From contig NC_019745.1 of the NCBI RefSeq assembly GCF_000317555.1, positions 5,274,001 through 5,338,000 of the forward strand: DNA of 64,000 bases, written 5' to 3'. The notes beneath the pieces are model-generated. The model did no database searches and was not told the DNA's origin. It saw only the letters and a program-made list of their open reading frames with translations. A program made the translations under genes and the position numbers. Positions 35,741 to 44,341 of this stretch are shown here, one piece after another. The stretch comes from Gloeocapsa sp. PCC 7428. GTDB lineage: Bacteria; Cyanobacteriota; Cyanobacteriia; Cyanobacteriales; Chroococcidiopsidaceae. Each line of letters opens with the position of its first letter. Positions within the stretch are counted from its first letter, which is position 1.

Positions 35741-36472
35741 ATGTCCATAGAAACGACAACCGAAAACCAGACTTGGGATGATGTAGATTGGCAGCCTCCT
35801 ATGCCACCTACAGACTTAATTTTCGACGATGGAGAACCCTTGGAAACGAATCGCCACCGCATTGCTATGAATGTCTTGATCCGTTCGTTAAAACACCACT
35901 GGGCTGAACGCACGGACTTCTTTACAGGTGGCAATATGTTCATCTACTACAGTAGCCGCCAAGCGAAAAATCGCGATTTTCGCGGACCTGATTTTTTTGT
36001 TGTCTTAGGAGTTGATAACGATCCTTCTCGTCTTGGTTGGGTTGTCTGGGAAGAAGGCGGACGTTATCCTGATGTCATTGTTGAATTACTATCGGCAAGC
36101 ACTAAGGAAGTTGACTTAGGAGCAAAGAAAACCTTATACGAGCAGGTATTTAGAACACGCGACTATTTTGTTTTCGATCCTTTTGACGCTAACTCACTAC
36201 AAGGATGGCATTTAGATCTTGACCAGGGCTATCAACCTATTGCAGCTAATGAGCAAAACTTACTGTGGTGTCACACATTAGGTTTATGGTTGGGTACGTG
36301 GACTGGAGTCGTCGAAGATGATAACGCTACATGGTTGCGGTTTTATGACTCATCGGGACTCGTGTTGTTACCGGAAGAAGCTGAACGCCAACGCGCCGAA
36401 GCTGAACGTCAAAAATCTGAAAGACTTGCAGCAAGATTACGCGAATTGGGTGAAGATCCAGATATTTTATAG
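35741..36472 (+). CDS. Uma2 family (DUF820) putative endonuclease
   Basis: 243 residues from ATG 35741, which has GGGAGG 8 nt before it (the frame opens earlier but overlaps that site). Uma2/DUF820 proteins have a PD-(D/E)XK nuclease-like fold: DFFTGGNMFIYYS, RGPDFFVVLGV, DVIVELLSASTKEVDLGAKK, YFVFDPF. The Asp in GPDFF, Glu in VELLS and Lys in KK make the presumed site. The C-terminal EEAERQRAEAERQKSERLAA is a coiled-coil tail common in cyanobacterial copies. No biological role is established. 29 bp after tldD. Confidence 0.85.
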   Translation: MSIETTTENQTWDDVDWQPPMPPTDLIFDDGEPLETNRHRIAMNVLIRSLKHHWAERTDFFTGGNMFIYYSSRQAKNRDFRGPDFFVVLGVDNDPSRLGWVVWEEGGRYPDVIVELLSASTKEVDLGAKKTLYEQVFRTRDYFVFDPFDANSLQGWHLDLDQGYQPIAANEQNLLWCHTLGLWLGTWTGVVEDDNATWLRFYDSSGLVLLPEEAERQRAEAERQKSERLAARLRELGEDPDIL

Positions 36473-36544
36473 CAGAGGTCAGGGGTGAAAATCAGTACCT
36501 TCAATGTCCTAACTACCCCAACGAGACTGCTGATAAGCTTGGCG

Positions 36545-36640
36545 AATGAATTCACCGCTAGACAAACGAAGTCCACCTTCGTGGACTCAACGCATAAAAC
36601 TCTTATCCTAGTACTTCGTTTCGATAGCCCCGACTTTAGT
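36545..36640. repeat. dispersed cyanobacterial repeat with hairpin
   Basis: GAATTCACCGCTAGACAAAC followed by the hairpin AGTCCAC-CTTC-GTGGACT (36570-36587) matches the general type of the CGAAGTCCGCC...GGACT elements found between cyanobacterial genes. It lies between the convergent Uma2 and coaE genes and could also end transcription. Short frames across it are repeat-coded and not genes. Confidence 0.6.
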
Positions 36641-37262
36641 TGCAGGGCGTCTGCGATTCCTGTAGAAGATCTATTGTTGATAACAAAGCTGCATCAACTT
36701 GTTGTAGTAATGCTTCTGGTGTAGAGGAGTTATCTAAAACAATATCAGCGCGGGATGCTTTTTCTGCTAGTGACATTTGACTATTGATACGGGCTAGTGC
36801 TTGTTCGCGGGTGAGTTGATTGCGTTGCATCAATCTTGCAAGTTGCTGTTGTGGAGAACAAACCACAACCCAAATTTCTGTAACTAAATGAGTAAGACCT
36901 GCTTCAAATAATAACGGAATCACGCAGACGATTGTTTGATACGGTTGTTGCATTGCTTCAGCGAAGCGATCGCGGACATAAGGATGAATTTGTTGTTCTA
37001 ACCAAGTTCGTTCTTCTGCGTTATTAAAAATAATATCTCCTAACTGCTTGCGATTCAGCGAACCATCTTTGAGGAATAGATCTGAACCGTAGCGCTGGGC
37101 GATCGCATCATAAACCGGAGAACCCATTGCAACCGCTTCTCGTGCATAAATATCTGCATCCAAGATTGGTAGATGGTGGTGCGTCGCTAAATAATGTGCA
37201 ACGGTCGATTTTCCTGTCGCAATTCCACCTGTTAAACCAATAATACGACGGTGAGTCGTCAT
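36636..37262 (-). CDS. coaE: dephospho-CoA kinase
   Basis: 208 residues. Last step of coenzyme A synthesis, phosphorylating the 3'-OH of dephospho-CoA. Walker A GLTGGIATGKSTVA near residue 7, DADIYAREAV near 36, LFEAGLTHLVTEIWVV near 125 and RADIVLDNSS near 175 are family constants. I place the start at ATG 37262, which overlaps the stop of cobA-hemD as ATGA and gives the usual MTTHRRIIGLTG opening; a GTG at 37274 adds four residues. It is translationally coupled to the upstream gene. Confidence 0.94.
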   Translation of the reverse strand: MTTHRRIIGLTGGIATGKSTVAHYLATHHHLPILDADIYAREAVAMGSPVYDAIAQRYGSDLFLKDGSLNRKQLGDIIFNNAEERTWLEQQIHPYVRDRFAEAMQQPYQTIVCVIPLLFEAGLTHLVTEIWVVVCSPQQQLARLMQRNQLTREQALARINSQMSLAEKASRADIVLDNSSTPEALLQQVDAALLSTIDLLQESQTPCN

Positions 37263-38791
37263 CGCTGTACCCACTGCACGATTGCTTGTGTAAGCCCTTC
37301 TAAAGTATATTCGGTAGCTTCAATATCGACTCGCCCAAATTGTTGCTGACACGCTTTAGAAGTGAGAGGTCCAATTGATGCAATACAAACAGAGTCTAAA
37401 TTAGCACCGCCATGATTCGCTAACAACTGACAGAAATTTTGAACAGTTTTGGAACTTGCAAACGTAATCACATCAACGGCTTGCTGTTGTAAAGCTTTTA
37501 ACGCATCTGGGGAAATCCTTTGCGGACAACGCGACTCATACGCGGCAACTTCGACAACGTCTGCACCTTTCATGGTAAACTCTTTGACTAAAACTTCTCT
37601 CCCGCCAGTTTCGACGCGTGGAAACAGGACTTTTTTTCCTTGTAAAGGTTCGGGAAAGTGTTCGACTAAAGAATCAGCAATAAAGTTAGGAGGAATAAAA
37701 TCGGGCTGTAAACCTTGTTGTGCTAAGATTTGGGCAGTTTTTTCACCCACTACAGCAATTTTGACTCCTGCTAAAGCCCGCGCATCTTTACCTTGTATTG
37801 CTAATCTTGCGAAAAAGTACTCTACACCATTGGTGGAAGTAAGAATTAACCAATCAAAATCCGCGATATGAGCGATCGCCCGATCTAAGTCTTCCCAACT
37901 CGAAGGCGGACCAATTTCTAGCGCGGGCATTTCAATCACATTAGCACCCAGCATCGCCAAGCGATCGCGTGCATTGCTAGATTGTCCTGCTGATCGTGTC
38001 ACAAGAATTGTTTTACCGTGCAGAGGTTGGTCAGGTAACATATCAAGAGCCGGAAATTCAATTTCTATCTTTGCATTTAACTGCTCTCGGAGCGCAACAA
38101 CCTCACCAATAATCATCACAACCGGTGAAAGTGAAACACCTGCTGTGACTGTTTGAATATTTGCTAAGTCACTCGTCCAAGTTTGTTGTTTTTGAGTTCC
38201 AGCCCACTTAACAATCGCTATAGGAGTTTGCGGCGATCGCCCGTAGTGTAATAATTGCTGTACAACTGTTGATAATTGTTTCCCTCCCATTAGGATTACG
38301 AGGGTTTCTAACCGCGCTAGTGCTTCCCAATCGAGTTTTTCCGGTTCGTGCGCAGTAAAAACCGCGAAACAGCTACTTATAGTCGGATCGGTTAAAGGTA
38401 TTCCTGCAAGTAAGGGGGCTGCTAAAGCTGAGGAAATTCCTGGGACAACTTCAAATCGACAGTTATTAGCCATTAAAGCATCAATTTCAGCCGCCGATCG
38501 CCCAAAAATGAATGGATCGCCAGATTTTAGTCGAACAACCTGTTTACCACGTTGACAATGTTCTACTAATAGGTGGTTAATTTCTGCTTGCGGTGTACTC
38601 GGTTTTCCGCCACGCTTTCCCACATCGAGTTTAAGACAGTTTTTTGGGACTAACTGTAATAGTTGGTCATCAACAAGCGCATCATAAATCAAAACTTCAG
38701 CTTGCGCTAAAAGTTGTAGCGCTTTTACCGTAAGATAGCCGACATTACCTAATCCTGCACCGACAAGATAAACTTTGCCTTGAGCATTCAT
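37259..38791 (-). CDS. cobA-hemD: CobA-HemD fusion: uroporphyrinogen-III methyltransferase / synthase
   Basis: 510 residues. Residues 1-245 are SUMT (CobA): VYLVGAGLGNVGYLTVKAL at the start, LKSGDPFIFGRSAAEIDAL near 90 and GISSALAAPLLAGIPLTDP near 120. Residues 265-510 are HemD (GKTILVTRSAGQ, LTSTNGVEYFF, VEVAAYESRCP). HemD closes hydroxymethylbilane to uroporphyrinogen III, and CobA methylates it at C2/C7 toward siroheme and cobalamin. The start is set at ATG 38791 (MNAQGKVYLV). The in-frame upstream ATG at 38839 would add 16 residues encoded entirely by a GGTAATTGGT-type intergenic repeat. Confidence 0.93.
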   Translation of the reverse strand: MNAQGKVYLVGAGLGNVGYLTVKALQLLAQAEVLIYDALVDDQLLQLVPKNCLKLDVGKRGGKPSTPQAEINHLLVEHCQRGKQVVRLKSGDPFIFGRSAAEIDALMANNCRFEVVPGISSALAAPLLAGIPLTDPTISSCFAVFTAHEPEKLDWEALARLETLVILMGGKQLSTVVQQLLHYGRSPQTPIAIVKWAGTQKQQTWTSDLANIQTVTAGVSLSPVVMIIGEVVALREQLNAKIEIEFPALDMLPDQPLHGKTILVTRSAGQSSNARDRLAMLGANVIEMPALEIGPPSSWEDLDRAIAHIADFDWLILTSTNGVEYFFARLAIQGKDARALAGVKIAVVGEKTAQILAQQGLQPDFIPPNFIADSLVEHFPEPLQGKKVLFPRVETGGREVLVKEFTMKGADVVEVAAYESRCPQRISPDALKALQQQAVDVITFASSKTVQNFCQLLANHGGANLDSVCIASIGPLTSKACQQQFGRVDIEATEYTLEGLTQAIVQWVQR

Positions 38792-38850
38792 AATGGCTGG
38801 TAATTGGTTTTTGGTAACTGGTAATCGGTCATCGGTCATTGATAGCTCTT
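38792..38850. repeat. GGTAATTGGT/GGTAACTGGT string
   Basis: GGCTGGTAATTGGTTTTTGG then TAACTGGTAATCGGTCATCG: a heptad-like string of (T)GGTAAT/TGGTCAT units. Similar strings occur near 27537, 31420, 46078-46135 and 56879. It lies just before the cobA-hemD start and extends that reading frame artificially. Confidence 0.6.
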
Positions 38851-38958
38851 AGTATTCCATTGGCTTTCATGCAACAAAAATGCTAATTGCTTCCCGATTA
38901 ACACCAGTTGCTACAACGGGTAAACCCCCGCACCTTTCGCTTGGTTCCCTATTACCTG

Positions 38959-39429
38959 TTATTCAATCTTTTGCTGCTGATGAATTTCTTGGAGAAGTTG
39001 GGCGACGGTTTGGGCTTTTTGCCGATTGCGTTGGGCTTGAAGTAAGTTTTTAGCAGTTTCAAGAGAGGCGATCGCCTCTTCTAATTGATTCGATTTTAGC
39101 AACGCCATTCCTAAACGCAGATGCGCGTCAACATTTTTTGGTGCGCGGCTTGTTAGTTCTTGCCAAGTGGCGATCGCATCTTTTACGCGATCTTGCTGTA
39201 GTAGAGTATCTCCTAGCAACAACCGCGCTAAATCATTACTTGGGTGACGCGCAATTACTTGACGAAACGCGGCTTCGGCGGCGCTGTAATTTTTGTCTTG
39301 ATAAAGTTTGACTCCCTGCTTGTAAATGTTGGAGGTAATGACTCCCTCACGGATAAAGAAAGCCAGGATCGTTAACCCAATTCCGACGACGGTAATTGCA
39401 AATACGGTAAGTTGAGGCGTGTCAGTCAT
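38959..39429 (-). CDS. membrane-anchored TPR protein
   Basis: 156 residues. One N-terminal membrane helix (LTVFAITVVGIGLTILAFFI, 8-27), then three TPR units: YKQGVKLYQDKNYSAAEAAF, ARLLLGDTLLQQDRVKDAI and AHLRLGMALLKSNQLEEAI, to about 135, and a short Gln-rich tail. A scaffold for protein contacts at a membrane. It follows the phytyltransferase gene by 24 bp, so it is likely co-transcribed; a role in thylakoid or tocopherol enzyme assembly is possible but unproven. Confidence 0.85.
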   Translation of the reverse strand: MTDTPQLTVFAITVVGIGLTILAFFIREGVITSNIYKQGVKLYQDKNYSAAEAAFRQVIARHPSNDLARLLLGDTLLQQDRVKDAIATWQELTSRAPKNVDAHLRLGMALLKSNQLEEAIASLETAKNLLQAQRNRQKAQTVAQLLQEIHQQQKIE

Positions 39430-39453
39430 TTGCAGAAAAGTAGCCTGTTTTTT

Positions 39454-40389
39454 TTAAGCTAGCAGACAAGCAGCAGGGAAAATTAGGTATTCCAGGAAAA
39501 AGAGTTTCCAAATAAATTGATAGAAACTCGCGATCGCACTTTTATCTTGTAAATCAACTTGTCTACTTCGCCACCACATCAACCCCAATAAAAGTAAATG
39601 AGTACTCATCAGAAATACAGTATTGACTTGAGGTAGCCACGCCGCCAGCAACATTCCCAAATAGCATACGGTAAGTACCCAAAGTGCCAAATCGAAGACG
39701 GTTTTTTGTCCTAGCTTGATCGTCAAAGTTGTGATTTGATATTGGCGATCGCCTTCGATATCTGGAATATCTTTAAAGATTGCGATCGCAAACGTAAACA
39801 CTAGAATAAACGCTGTCAATACCCAAATAGCAGGAGGAATTGCGCGATCGCCCTGTAACACCCAACTAAAATGCAAAAACAGCCCCAAATTCACAATCGC
39901 ACCCCGTACCGAGAAAATACACAACGCCGCCCAAAACGGAAACCGCTTCAAGCGAATTGGTGGTAAAGAATACGCAGTCCCAATCGCTAAACTAATCGCC
40001 ACCATCCCGAATAAATATGGTCCCAACACCCACGCCAAGAGTAGCGCCAGCCCCCCTGTGACTGCGACAATAATCTGACCCATGCGTTGCGAAAACTCAC
40101 CCGATGCGATCGGCAAATGTGGTTTGTTAATTTTGTCAATCGCCACATCTTCTAGCTGATTCAGTCCCACAATGTAAACATTGCCACATAGACAAGCAAT
40201 CCAAGCCCCCAAAGGCGCGAGTAAATCGATACGATATGAGGAAGAAGCGATCGCATAAGTAATGAGATACACCCCCCACACGCTCAAACTCGTGCCAATA
40301 ATCGTGTGCGGACGGGCAAACTTCCACAATGCATACAACCAGCCACGCCACCCTAATTGCTTTAACTCTTGCTCAAACACCTGACTCAT
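39454..40389 (-). CDS. hpt: homogentisate phytyltransferase
   Basis: 311 residues from ATG 40389 (MSQVFEQELK). UbiA-type prenyltransferase with about nine membrane helices and both Asp-rich motifs: NQLEDVAIDKINKP near 91 and KDIPDIEGDR near 205. HPT joins phytyl diphosphate to homogentisate with loss of CO2, the committed step of tocopherol synthesis, in the thylakoid/inner membrane. KFARPHTIIGTSLSVWGVYL is the plant/cyanobacterial HPT opening. The neighbouring gene, next upstream in transcription, is the last tocopherol step. The frame extends 9 codons further upstream, but these are coded by a GGCAAGGCATTGCC-type repeat. A related prenyltransferase specificity is less likely. Confidence 0.92.
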   Translation of the reverse strand: MSQVFEQELKQLGWRGWLYALWKFARPHTIIGTSLSVWGVYLITYAIASSSYRIDLLAPLGAWIACLCGNVYIVGLNQLEDVAIDKINKPHLPIASGEFSQRMGQIIVAVTGGLALLLAWVLGPYLFGMVAISLAIGTAYSLPPIRLKRFPFWAALCIFSVRGAIVNLGLFLHFSWVLQGDRAIPPAIWVLTAFILVFTFAIAIFKDIPDIEGDRQYQITTLTIKLGQKTVFDLALWVLTVCYLGMLLAAWLPQVNTVFLMSTHLLLLGLMWWRSRQVDLQDKSAIASFYQFIWKLFFLEYLIFPAACLLA

Positions 40390-40403
40390 CAACCAACCTC
40401 TGT

Positions 40404-40513
40404 ACGGGCAAGGCAATGCCTTGCCCCTCTGATTTCAACCAACCTCTGATACAAACAAAGCAATGCCTTGCCCTTCTGATTCCCGATCGCTACGGGCAAG
40501 GCATTGCCATGCC
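40404..40513. repeat. GGCAAGGCATTGCC palindromic repeat cluster between tocopherol genes
   Basis: Three near-copies of a palindromic element: GGGCAAGGCAATGCCTTGCC (40406-40425), a degenerate AAAGCAATGCCTTGCCC, and GGGCAAGGCATTGCCATGCC (40494-40513), linked by a partly repeated CAACCTCTGATTTCAACC unit. The last copy runs into the 3' end of the methyltransferase gene. The same family is at 54825-54899. Confidence 0.8.
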
Positions 40514-41359
40514 CCGCTGACCACACAATAAACCAAACCGAATCAACCCGCGTTCATAACCGCGACTCATCAATCCCAAAGACAGCGCCGCCTGAATCGT
40601 ACCCCATCCTGAAAACAGCAGCCCCAAAATCGCGCCAGGATTGAACGCGGAGTCAATCACAACATTCCAAAACGGCGCAACAGCTTTAGACCAATCTGCC
40701 GTGCGAATATCTTGTAAGCCAAGATTGCGGGCGATCGCTTCGTACTCAGGTAACGAAATCACATAAGGCAAACAATAAACTTGGTAAATTTCCTCTAAAT
40801 GTTTACGTTCATCCGCCGTTAGTTCCCCTGCAACACCATCTGTTGGACGATGACACCAAGTCACCATCAGCAACTTACCACCAGGCTTGAGTACCCGATA
40901 GCACTCCTGCATAAACTTCACTTTATCAGGCATATGTTCGCCACTCTCCAAGGACCACACAAAGTCAAAAGTTGCATCTGCAAACGGCATATTTAAGGCA
41001 TCTGCGACTTGAAAATGTGTATTTTGACTCAATCCGGCAGCTTGAGCGCGTTCGGTGGCTCTTGCCGCTTGTACAGGGCTAAGCGTAATTCCTGTCACAT
41101 GAGCTTGAAACTTTTCTGCTAAATATAAAGAACTACCACCAATTCCACAGCCTACATCTAGAATCTTTTCGGCTTGCTGCACGTCAGACCACTTGAGTAA
41201 TTCCTCAATTAAGTCAATTTGGGCTTGTCGGCGCTCTTTTTTGTCGTTGCCTGCTGCACCATAATAGCCATGATGCATATGTTCGCCCCAAATTTGTTCC
41301 CACAGTCCTGACGAAGCGTCATAAAATTGCTGAATTCGTTGATTTAGTGTTGCACTCAT
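40490..41359 (-). CDS. gamma-tocopherol methyltransferase
   Basis: 289 residues, class I SAM methyltransferase of the VTE4 type. N-terminal WEQIWGEHMHHGYYG (20-34) is diagnostic for tocopherol methyltransferases; motif I ILDVGCGIGGSSLYLA near 65; FDFVWSLESGEHMPDK near 131; GGKLLMVTWCHRP near 160. The C-terminal LLFSGWGTIQAALSLGLM also fits. It methylates gamma- to alpha-tocopherol with SAM. Unlike plant homologues it has no transit peptide. The last residues (RGMAMPCP) are written by the palindromic repeat that follows. Transcribed toward the phytyltransferase gene. Confidence 0.9.
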   Translation of the reverse strand: MSATLNQRIQQFYDASSGLWEQIWGEHMHHGYYGAAGNDKKERRQAQIDLIEELLKWSDVQQAEKILDVGCGIGGSSLYLAEKFQAHVTGITLSPVQAARATERAQAAGLSQNTHFQVADALNMPFADATFDFVWSLESGEHMPDKVKFMQECYRVLKPGGKLLMVTWCHRPTDGVAGELTADERKHLEEIYQVYCLPYVISLPEYEAIARNLGLQDIRTADWSKAVAPFWNVVIDSAFNPGAILGLLFSGWGTIQAALSLGLMSRGYERGLIRFGLLCGQRGMAMPCP

Positions 41360-41466
41360 GAACTCAAAAAAACAATTAGCCTAGCAAATGATACTCGTAG
41401 GCTACCATGTGTGGTTTAAATTGAGTTGAGCTTTTTTTGCGATCTCTCCCTTGATTTTCTCAACCT

Positions 41467-42801
41467 ATGACTGTTTCTCGCTCGATTTGCTTCGGTTTTC
41501 TCGCTGTAATTGCGGTCGGAACGCTTTTGCTGATGATGCCTTTTTCGACCAGCAGCGGAACGTGGAATGACCCAATTGTTGCCTTGTTTACTGCGACTTC
41601 CGCTGTTTGCGTAACTGGGTTAGGAGTTGTCGATACTGGAACCTACTTTTCCTTTTGGGGTCAGTTTTTTTTAGCAGCTTTGGTGCAAATTGGTGGACTT
41701 GGCTATATGACAGCCAACACCTTTCTATTACTACTCTTGGGGCGGAGGTTTAGCCTTAAAGATAAAATTGCGATTCAACAATCTTTAGATCGCCCAGGAA
41801 TTCACGGTAGTACGCAAATTTTACGTTCCATAATTGCTTTAACAGCGGTTATGGAAATTACAGGAGTCTTACTACTACTGCCAACATTCAACGCCGATTA
41901 TCGGTTTAATCAAGCTTTATGGCTAGCAATTTTTCATAGCATTAATTCTTGGAATAATGCAGGATTTAGTTTGTTTTCTGATAGTTACATAAGATATCAG
42001 TTTTATTTACCTCTGATTATTCCTGTTTCGCTGTTGATTATTCTCGGTGGTATCGGCTATCCAGTCATTTTTGAGGTGTATTTATGGATGCGCGATCGCT
42101 TCTTAAGAAAACCTTATCGCACGGTTTTTTCGCTTAACTTTAAAGTCGCAACAAGTACAACATTAGCATTACTTGTTATGGGAACGATTGCTTTTCTATT
42201 CATCGAACTTAGAAATCCTGATACCTTTGGTAATATAAGTTTCGGCAACCAATTAGTCTTAGCTTGGTTTCAATCAGTTACAACACGAACCGCAGGTTTC
42301 AATACAATAGATATTGGTCGCATGACAACCGCCGGACTCTTTTTGACGATTGCCTTAATGTTCATTGGTGCTAGCCCTGGTGGGACTGGTGGCGGAATTA
42401 AAACAACGACAGCTAGAGTGTTAGCAAATTGTACTAAAGCGATCTTACAAGGCAAAGAAGAAGTCGAAATGTATCAGCGACAAGTTCCCATATCCTTAAT
42501 ATTAAAGGCTATTGGTGTTGTCGTTGGCTCCACAATAACAGTTATATTAGCAACAATATTAATCTCGATTACAGATCCGACGGTAAACTTTATCCAAATC
42601 TTGTTTGAAGTTGTTTCTGCATTTGCCACAGTGGGACTGTCAACCGGAATCACAGCGAGTGTCTCTGGTGCTGGTAAGCTCATTTTAATCGCGACAATGT
42701 ATGTAGGACGAGTCGGAATTTTGCTACTGATGGCTGCACTATTAGGAGATCCGCGCCCTCGTGCAATTCACTACCCCGAAGAAAACCTATTAGTAGGATA
42801 G
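41467..42801 (+). CDS. ktrB: K+ uptake transporter membrane subunit, KtrB/TrkH
   Basis: 444 residues. Four M-P-M repeats; the P-loop filter segments are visible with conserved Gly: TSAVCVTGLGVV near 38, NSWNNAGFSLF near 160, TRTAGFNTIDI near 276 and ATVGLSTGITAS near 390. The flexible GASPGGTGGGIKTTT loop near 300 also fits. It passes K+ (Na+-dependent in cyanobacteria) across the plasma membrane and is gated by KtrA, encoded 119 bp downstream. Cyanobacterial Ktr needs a third protein, KtrE, which is not in the window. The first codon is ATG 41467; the ORF is full-length. Confidence 0.93.
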   Translation: MTVSRSICFGFLAVIAVGTLLLMMPFSTSSGTWNDPIVALFTATSAVCVTGLGVVDTGTYFSFWGQFFLAALVQIGGLGYMTANTFLLLLLGRRFSLKDKIAIQQSLDRPGIHGSTQILRSIIALTAVMEITGVLLLLPTFNADYRFNQALWLAIFHSINSWNNAGFSLFSDSYIRYQFYLPLIIPVSLLIILGGIGYPVIFEVYLWMRDRFLRKPYRTVFSLNFKVATSTTLALLVMGTIAFLFIELRNPDTFGNISFGNQLVLAWFQSVTTRTAGFNTIDIGRMTTAGLFLTIALMFIGASPGGTGGGIKTTTARVLANCTKAILQGKEEVEMYQRQVPISLILKAIGVVVGSTITVILATILISITDPTVNFIQILFEVVSAFATVGLSTGITASVSGAGKLILIATMYVGRVGILLLMAALLGDPRPRAIHYPEENLLVG

Positions 42802-42920
42802 TTGTAGAAGAATTATTGGTTGTCTAGTTACGAAGCGAACCACACACCTGCTAGGGTAGAAATCAAGCATTTTAAACATGGTTTGAATCGTACAGAGTTT
42901 TCTCGTTTAAGGGATCAAGC

Positions 42921-43616
42921 GTGAATCTATCTTCTTTAGGTTTTTTCCGCAGTCTGCGCCAAGGTAATCATCAATTCGCGGTGATCGGGCTAGGGCGATT
43001 TGGTAGAGCGGTATGTTCAACACTGTATCATTTGGGTTATGATGTGTTAGCAACGGATATTGATGAAAAAAGAGTTGCTCAAGTATTGACTGATCAGATC
43101 GCCGCCCATGCTGTTCAACTCGATTCGACGCAACCCACAGCACTAAAAGAGGCGGGAGTTTTTGAATTTGATACGGTAATTATTGCGATTGGTAACTATC
43201 TTGAAGAGAGCATAGTAACGACACTAAACGTGAAAGAAGGTGGTGTTCCTCACGTTGTTGCGAAAGCGTCTTCGGAAGTCCATTACAAGTTACTTCAGCG
43301 CGTGGGAGCCGATCACGTTGTCTTTCCAGAGTATGAAGCAGGATGTGCGTTAGCGCGATCGCTCACAAAACCAGCAATTTTAGACCGCTTTGACCTTGAC
43401 CCAGATAATAGTATTGTGGAAATTATCGTACCCGACGAATTTCACGGCAAAACGATCGCTGACTTGAAACTGCGCAGTCGCTTCGGTTTAAATCTGATCG
43501 CCGTCAGTCACAACGGTAAGTTTGTCATTAATCCAGAACCAAACGATCGCCTTGAAAGAGGAAGCGCGATGGTTGTGATTGGTTCCAACCGAGATATCAA
43601 TCGGTTGCCAATATAG
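42921..43616 (+). CDS. ktrA: K+ transport regulator KtrA (RCK)
   Basis: 231 residues: RCK-N Rossmann domain (FAVIGLGRFGRAVCSTLYHL at 21-40, VLATDIDEKRV near 47) and RCK-C domain (residues about 150-231, ending GSAMVVIGSNRDINRL). It forms an octameric ring that binds ATP/ADP or NAD(H) and gates KtrB. The start is GTG 42921 with AAGGGATC upstream. It follows ktrB on the same strand. Confidence 0.93.
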   Translation: MNLSSLGFFRSLRQGNHQFAVIGLGRFGRAVCSTLYHLGYDVLATDIDEKRVAQVLTDQIAAHAVQLDSTQPTALKEAGVFEFDTVIIAIGNYLEESIVTTLNVKEGGVPHVVAKASSEVHYKLLQRVGADHVVFPEYEAGCALARSLTKPAILDRFDLDPDNSIVEIIVPDEFHGKTIADLKLRSRFGLNLIAVSHNGKFVINPEPNDRLERGSAMVVIGSNRDINRLPI

Positions 43617-43663
43617 TAAAGCAGGGGTTAGAGGTTGGAGGTCAGAATCAACTGATTGTCACT

Positions 43664-44305
43664 CTAATATTGATTTAAGCCAATGCCGTTTTTAGTAAAC
43701 TCATTTACTGTTGTTTCGGAAAACTCGTGAGTTGTCATTGCTTGTAACATTGCTAACGGTAGTGTGAGATGATCTGCTCCGGCTTGAATGGCAGCAGCGG
43801 CTTCTTGCGGAGATTTGATACTAGCTGCTAAAATTTCCGTCTTGCTATTTTTCAAGACACTTGCCATATCGCGCACTAAGGCAATACCATCGCCTAACAA
43901 GCGAGTTGCACGATTGACATAAGCGATCGCTATCTTTGCACCAGCTTCACTCGCAATGACAGCTTGGGCTGCACTATAAATTGCCGTTACAGAACAATCA
44001 ATTTCTGAAGATAAACGCGCTACAGCTTGAAATCCTACAGTTGTTGCGGGAATTTTTAAAATTGTTTGTTCGCCAATAATCTCATGCGCCTTTCTCGCTT
44101 CGCTGAGCATATCTGCGAGTTCATGCGCCATAACTTGGTAAAAAACTGGTCCTGACGTTAGTGCTGTGAGCTTTTTGAGTGTTATTTCTGGCGGTAAATC
44201 GCTTTTTGCTAGCAATGTGGGATTTGTTGTAATTCCTTTCACCCAACCGAGTTTATCGGCTATTTCAGCTTCAGATACTAATGCTGAATCAAGATAAATT
44301 GCCAT
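43664..44305 (-). CDS. transaldolase-like / fructose-6-phosphate aldolase (TalC type)
   Basis: 213 residues, the small-transaldolase/FSA length. YLDSALVSEAEIADKLGWVKG opens the barrel, GITTNPTLLAKS near 23 and the Schiff-base Lys in ILKIPATTVG near 84 are present; AAYVNRATRLLGDG-like segment near 125. It moves a dihydroxyacetone unit between sugar phosphates (pentose phosphate pathway) or cleaves fructose 6-phosphate; which one cannot be told. Spaced 36 bp from the oxidoreductase gene upstream on the same strand. Confidence 0.88.
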   Translation of the reverse strand: MAIYLDSALVSEAEIADKLGWVKGITTNPTLLAKSDLPPEITLKKLTALTSGPVFYQVMAHELADMLSEARKAHEIIGEQTILKIPATTVGFQAVARLSSEIDCSVTAIYSAAQAVIASEAGAKIAIAYVNRATRLLGDGIALVRDMASVLKNSKTEILAASIKSPQEAAAAIQAGADHLTLPLAMLQAMTTHEFSETTVNEFTKNGIGLNQY

Positions 44306-44341
44306 GCTTCTTTTCTAATCGATTGCTTCTCTTAACCTAGC

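Noticed and set aside
36485-36724. 79-codon frame between Uma2 and coaE
   Set aside because: Runs through a dispersed hairpin repeat and into the antisense of coaE.
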